The notes beneath the pieces are model-generated. The model had not been told where the DNA came from. It saw nothing but the letters and a program-made list of their open reading frames with translations, and did no database searches. From assembly GCF_948329825.1 (NCBI RefSeq), contig NZ_CAOJCM010000001.1, forward strand, positions 1,178,001-1,242,000: 64,000 nucleotides of DNA. The letters run 5' to 3'. The stretch is from Paenibacillus sp. JJ-100. Its GTDB lineage: Bacteria; Bacillota; Bacilli; Paenibacillales; Paenibacillaceae. Shown piece by piece: positions 61,848 through 64,000 of the stretch. Every line of letters starts with the position of its first letter. Within the stretch, counting starts at the first letter, position 1. The translations under genes were made by a program, and so were the position numbers.

Positions 61848-62804
61848 TTGCAAGCAAAAACATCCAAGACAGCCGCCGCTCCTGTCATGCACACACGCCA
61901 GGTCGGCTGGTGGTCCTTACTGAAAAGAAACCTGTATCTTAGCAGGCATTATTACGTTTTGATGGCACCATTTATGTTGATCTTTTTCATGTTTACGGTC
62001 ATTCCGGTCGGCATCTCGCTTGGTCTAAGCTTTTTTCACTTTAACATGCTGGAACTGCCTCGTTTTGTCGGCTGGCAGAACTATTCCAGATTGTTCCTGA
62101 ACGACGACGTATTTTTAATTGCACTTAAAAACACTTTGCTATTTGCTGTCATTACCGGCCCGGTCAGTTACATCGCCTGTTTTTTGTTTGCGTGGATCAT
62201 CAATGAGCTGTCACCTAAGGTCAGAGCCGTTATGACATTGGTGTTCTATGCACCTTCGATCTCAGGCAATGTCTTTTTCATTTGGCTGATTATTTTCTCT
62301 GGTGACAGCTACGGTTATATGAACGGTTTTCTCATGCGTCTTGGCGTTATTCTCGAGCCGATCCAGTGGCTTGCTAATGAGAAATATGTGCTCGGTATCG
62401 TCATCTTGGTACAGCTATGGCTAAGCCTTGGAACGAGCTTTCTAGCCTTTATCGCAGGTTTGCAGACCGTTGACCGCTCGCTCGTAGAAGCCGGAACAGT
62501 GGACGGAATCAAAAATCGCTGGCAGGAGCTTTGGTATATTACGTTGCCATCCATGAGACCTCAATTGATGTTTGGTGCGGTGATGCAGATTACAGCCTCG
62601 TTTGCTGTAGCCGAAATCTCGATTGCACTGGCTGGCTTCCCAAGTGTGAACTATGCCGCGCATACGGTAGTCACCCATTTGATGGACTTTGGAACGATTC
62701 GATTTGAGATGGGCTATGCTTCGGCGATTGCAACGGTTCTATTTGCTTTGATGCTTGGAACGAACGTGTTTACGCAAAAAATGCTGAGAAAGATAGGTGA
62801 ATGA
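61848..62804 (+). CDS. Sugar ABC transporter permease (MalF/UgpA type)
   Basis: 318 residues, six helices after a 40-residue cytoplasmic arm (LMAPFMLIFFMFTVIPVGIS; LGLSFFHFNMLELPRFVGWQ; EAA loop VEAGTVDGIKNRWQELWYIT). Starts at TTG 61848 with AAAGGGAGGG upstream. It overlaps the second permease by 4 bp (ATGA). In the EAA loop Ala-Gly replaces the usual Ala-Ala, a mild variation. It takes substrate from the 451- or 964-residue binding protein; the ATPase is encoded elsewhere. Confidence 0.92.
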   Translation: MQAKTSKTAAAPVMHTRQVGWWSLLKRNLYLSRHYYVLMAPFMLIFFMFTVIPVGISLGLSFFHFNMLELPRFVGWQNYSRLFLNDDVFLIALKNTLLFAVITGPVSYIACFLFAWIINELSPKVRAVMTLVFYAPSISGNVFFIWLIIFSGDSYGYMNGFLMRLGVILEPIQWLANEKYVLGIVILVQLWLSLGTSFLAFIAGLQTVDRSLVEAGTVDGIKNRWQELWYITLPSMRPQLMFGAVMQITASFAVAEISIALAGFPSVNYAAHTVVTHLMDFGTIRFEMGYASAIATVLFALMLGTNVFTQKMLRKIGE

Positions 62805-63682
62805 CGATGACCAGCAAAGTACGTGCCATCTTCGGTATGCCGAAGAGACTCAACCGGTCATTTACCGTCAGTTTCATGTTATTTGCGCTGCTGGCCGTGT
62901 TCGGATCATTTATGGTACTTCCGTTGATTTATGCGGTCAATAATGCCTTCAAGCCGCTGGATGAGCTGTTTATTTTCCCGCCGCGCTTCTGGGTGAACAA
63001 TCCGACAACGGAGAATTTTGCAGACCTCATTAACCTGATGGGAAATTCCTGGGTACCGCTGTCCCGCTATATTGCTAATACACTGCTCATTACGCTGCTG
63101 GGCACGGCTGGACATATTCTTCTAGCGTCTGCAGCAGCTTACCCGCTTGCCAAGTACCGATTTCCGGGATCGAAGATTCTGTTCACCATCGTCATTCTGT
63201 CCTTGATGTTCTCGCCGCATGTGACGGCGATTCCGAACTACATGGTGATGTCCTGGCTTGGCTGGATCAATACACATGTATCTATTATTGTACCATCGCT
63301 CGCCTTCTCATTAGGCCTGTTCTTGATGAAACAGTTCATGGAACAAATACCTGATGCGTTGCTGGAGGCAGCCAAGATCGATGGGGCTAACGAGTATCGA
63401 ATTTTCTGGAGTATTGTGATGCCAAATGTAAAACCAGCATGGCTTACGCTCATGATTCTGCAATTCCCTGCGCTGTGGGGAACAGACGGTGGAAATTTTA
63501 TCTACAGTGAAAATCTCAAAACGCTGCATTATGCACTAAGTCAGATCGTACAGGGGGGGATCGCCAGAGCAGGGGTAGGTGCGGCGGTAGCTCTGCTGCT
63601 TATGATCGTACCCATCACACTGTTTGTCATCTCCCAGAGTAGTGTCATGCAGACGATGGCAACTTCAGGCATGAAAGAATAG
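62801..63682 (+). CDS. Sugar ABC transporter permease (MalG/UgpE type)
   Basis: 293 residues, six helices: SFMLFALLAVFGSFMVLPLI, YIANTLLITLLGTAGHILLA, SAAAYPLAKYRFPGSKILFT (family-typical), ILSLMFSPHVTAIPNYMVMS and the EAA loop LEAAKIDGANEYRIFWSIVM. ATG 62801 overlaps the upstream stop; ATG 62807 is a possible alternative. Second permease subunit of the importer. Confidence 0.93.
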   Translation: MTMTSKVRAIFGMPKRLNRSFTVSFMLFALLAVFGSFMVLPLIYAVNNAFKPLDELFIFPPRFWVNNPTTENFADLINLMGNSWVPLSRYIANTLLITLLGTAGHILLASAAAYPLAKYRFPGSKILFTIVILSLMFSPHVTAIPNYMVMSWLGWINTHVSIIVPSLAFSLGLFLMKQFMEQIPDALLEAAKIDGANEYRIFWSIVMPNVKPAWLTLMILQFPALWGTDGGNFIYSENLKTLHYALSQIVQGGIARAGVGAAVALLLMIVPITLFVISQSSVMQTMATSGMKE

Positions 63683-63697
63683 AAAGGAGGCAGCAAA

Positions 63698-64000
63698 GTG
63701 CAGCATAGCACGCGAAAAAGCACATGGAATCAACGTAAATGGGTCATCATGGGCATCGTCTGCCTCCTGTGGTTCACCTCCGTGACAGGACCTGCGAGTG
63801 CAGATGGTGAAGCAGATGCGTATCAATATTCTTACTACGGTGATACCGTACCTTCTCCGGCTGCTTATGAAGCTACGACGATTATTACAGGTAAAACGCT
63901 GGGGATACCCGCTTTGAAAGAACCAAGTGACATGCATGTTACCGCAGATGAACGTGTTTACGTGCTTGATTCGGGCAATGGGCGAATTGTAGAGATGGAT
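63698..64000 (+). CDS. Secreted NHL-repeat-like protein, N-terminal part (runs off window)
   Basis: GTG 63698 has AAAGGAGG eight bases upstream, and the frame is open to the last base (101 codons). A Sec signal (RKWVIMGIVCLLWFTSVTGP, probable cleavage after ASA) is followed by YGDTVPSPAAYEATTIITGK, then LKEPSDMHVTADERVYVLDS and GNGRIVEMD. That last stretch has the spacing of an NHL or YVTN-type propeller repeat. In Paenibacillus, as I recall, similar proteins follow sugar transporter operons of this kind; their role is unclear. The rest is outside the window. Confidence 0.75.
   Translation, partial: MQHSTRKSTWNQRKWVIMGIVCLLWFTSVTGPASADGEADAYQYSYYGDTVPSPAAYEATTIITGKTLGIPALKEPSDMHVTADERVYVLDSGNGRIVEMD

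Overview
The window looks like a chromosomal segment of a Paenibacillus-type Firmicute (inferred; no rRNA or tRNA is present to fix the genus). The grounds are strong AGGAGG-type ribosome binding sites with frequent TTG and GTG starts, CcpA-type cre sites, Rho-independent terminators at most gene ends, and YesN/YesM-style two-component systems (AraC-type response regulator plus His_kinase/HAMP sensor) placed beside carbohydrate ABC transporters and intracellular glycoside hydrolases.

Positions 1-17 kb hold small housekeeping and stress units: the end of a NosY/NosF-like ABC exporter with a TlpA thioredoxin; metE with a MET-box-like inverted repeat; a stand-alone protein carrying a domain otherwise seen at the N-terminus of restriction enzymes; uppP; a Fur-boxed siderophore-binding lipoprotein; an aldehyde-response locus (MerR/AdhR-like and AraC_N/YqhC-like regulators, Zn alcohol dehydrogenase, aldo/keto reductase); a 1 kb AT-rich gap; the two-gene carboxyspermidine/carboxynorspermidine pathway; a YitT membrane protein; and a class-C beta-lactamase-fold hydrolase.

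Positions 17-34 kb hold an EamA exporter, a complete ribose operon rbsRKDACB with a palindromic operator at the promoter and a second near-identical copy inside rbsK, and a run of PLP-linked genes (YggS-like protein, BenE-like carrier, glyA paralogue, convergent MocR regulator). These are followed by a secreted serine hydrolase whose promoter carries 11-bp-phased direct repeats, and by a glutamine-type ABC importer in which binding protein and permease are fused.

Positions 34.6-64 kb form a glycan-utilisation region. It contains GH27 and GH95 enzymes (divergent), a YesN/YesM-type regulatory pair plus an LplABC-like importer, a barnase/barstar pair in which barnase carries a lipoprotein signal, and an AraC regulator divergent from two GH43 enzymes. 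Next come an orphan solute-binding protein with its own sensor kinase and response regulator, and then an AraC regulator with a degenerate receiver divergent from a sugar importer that encodes two solute-binding proteins. One of these is a 964-residue protein with two N-terminal beta-sandwich-like modules. The last gene, an NHL-repeat-like secreted protein, runs off the window. Five or six cre-like sites sit at the promoters of this region. All four hydrolases lack signal peptides, so the logic is import of oligosaccharides followed by cytoplasmic trimming of galactosyl, fucosyl, arabinosyl and xylosyl residues, as expected for side-chain-rich plant polysaccharides.
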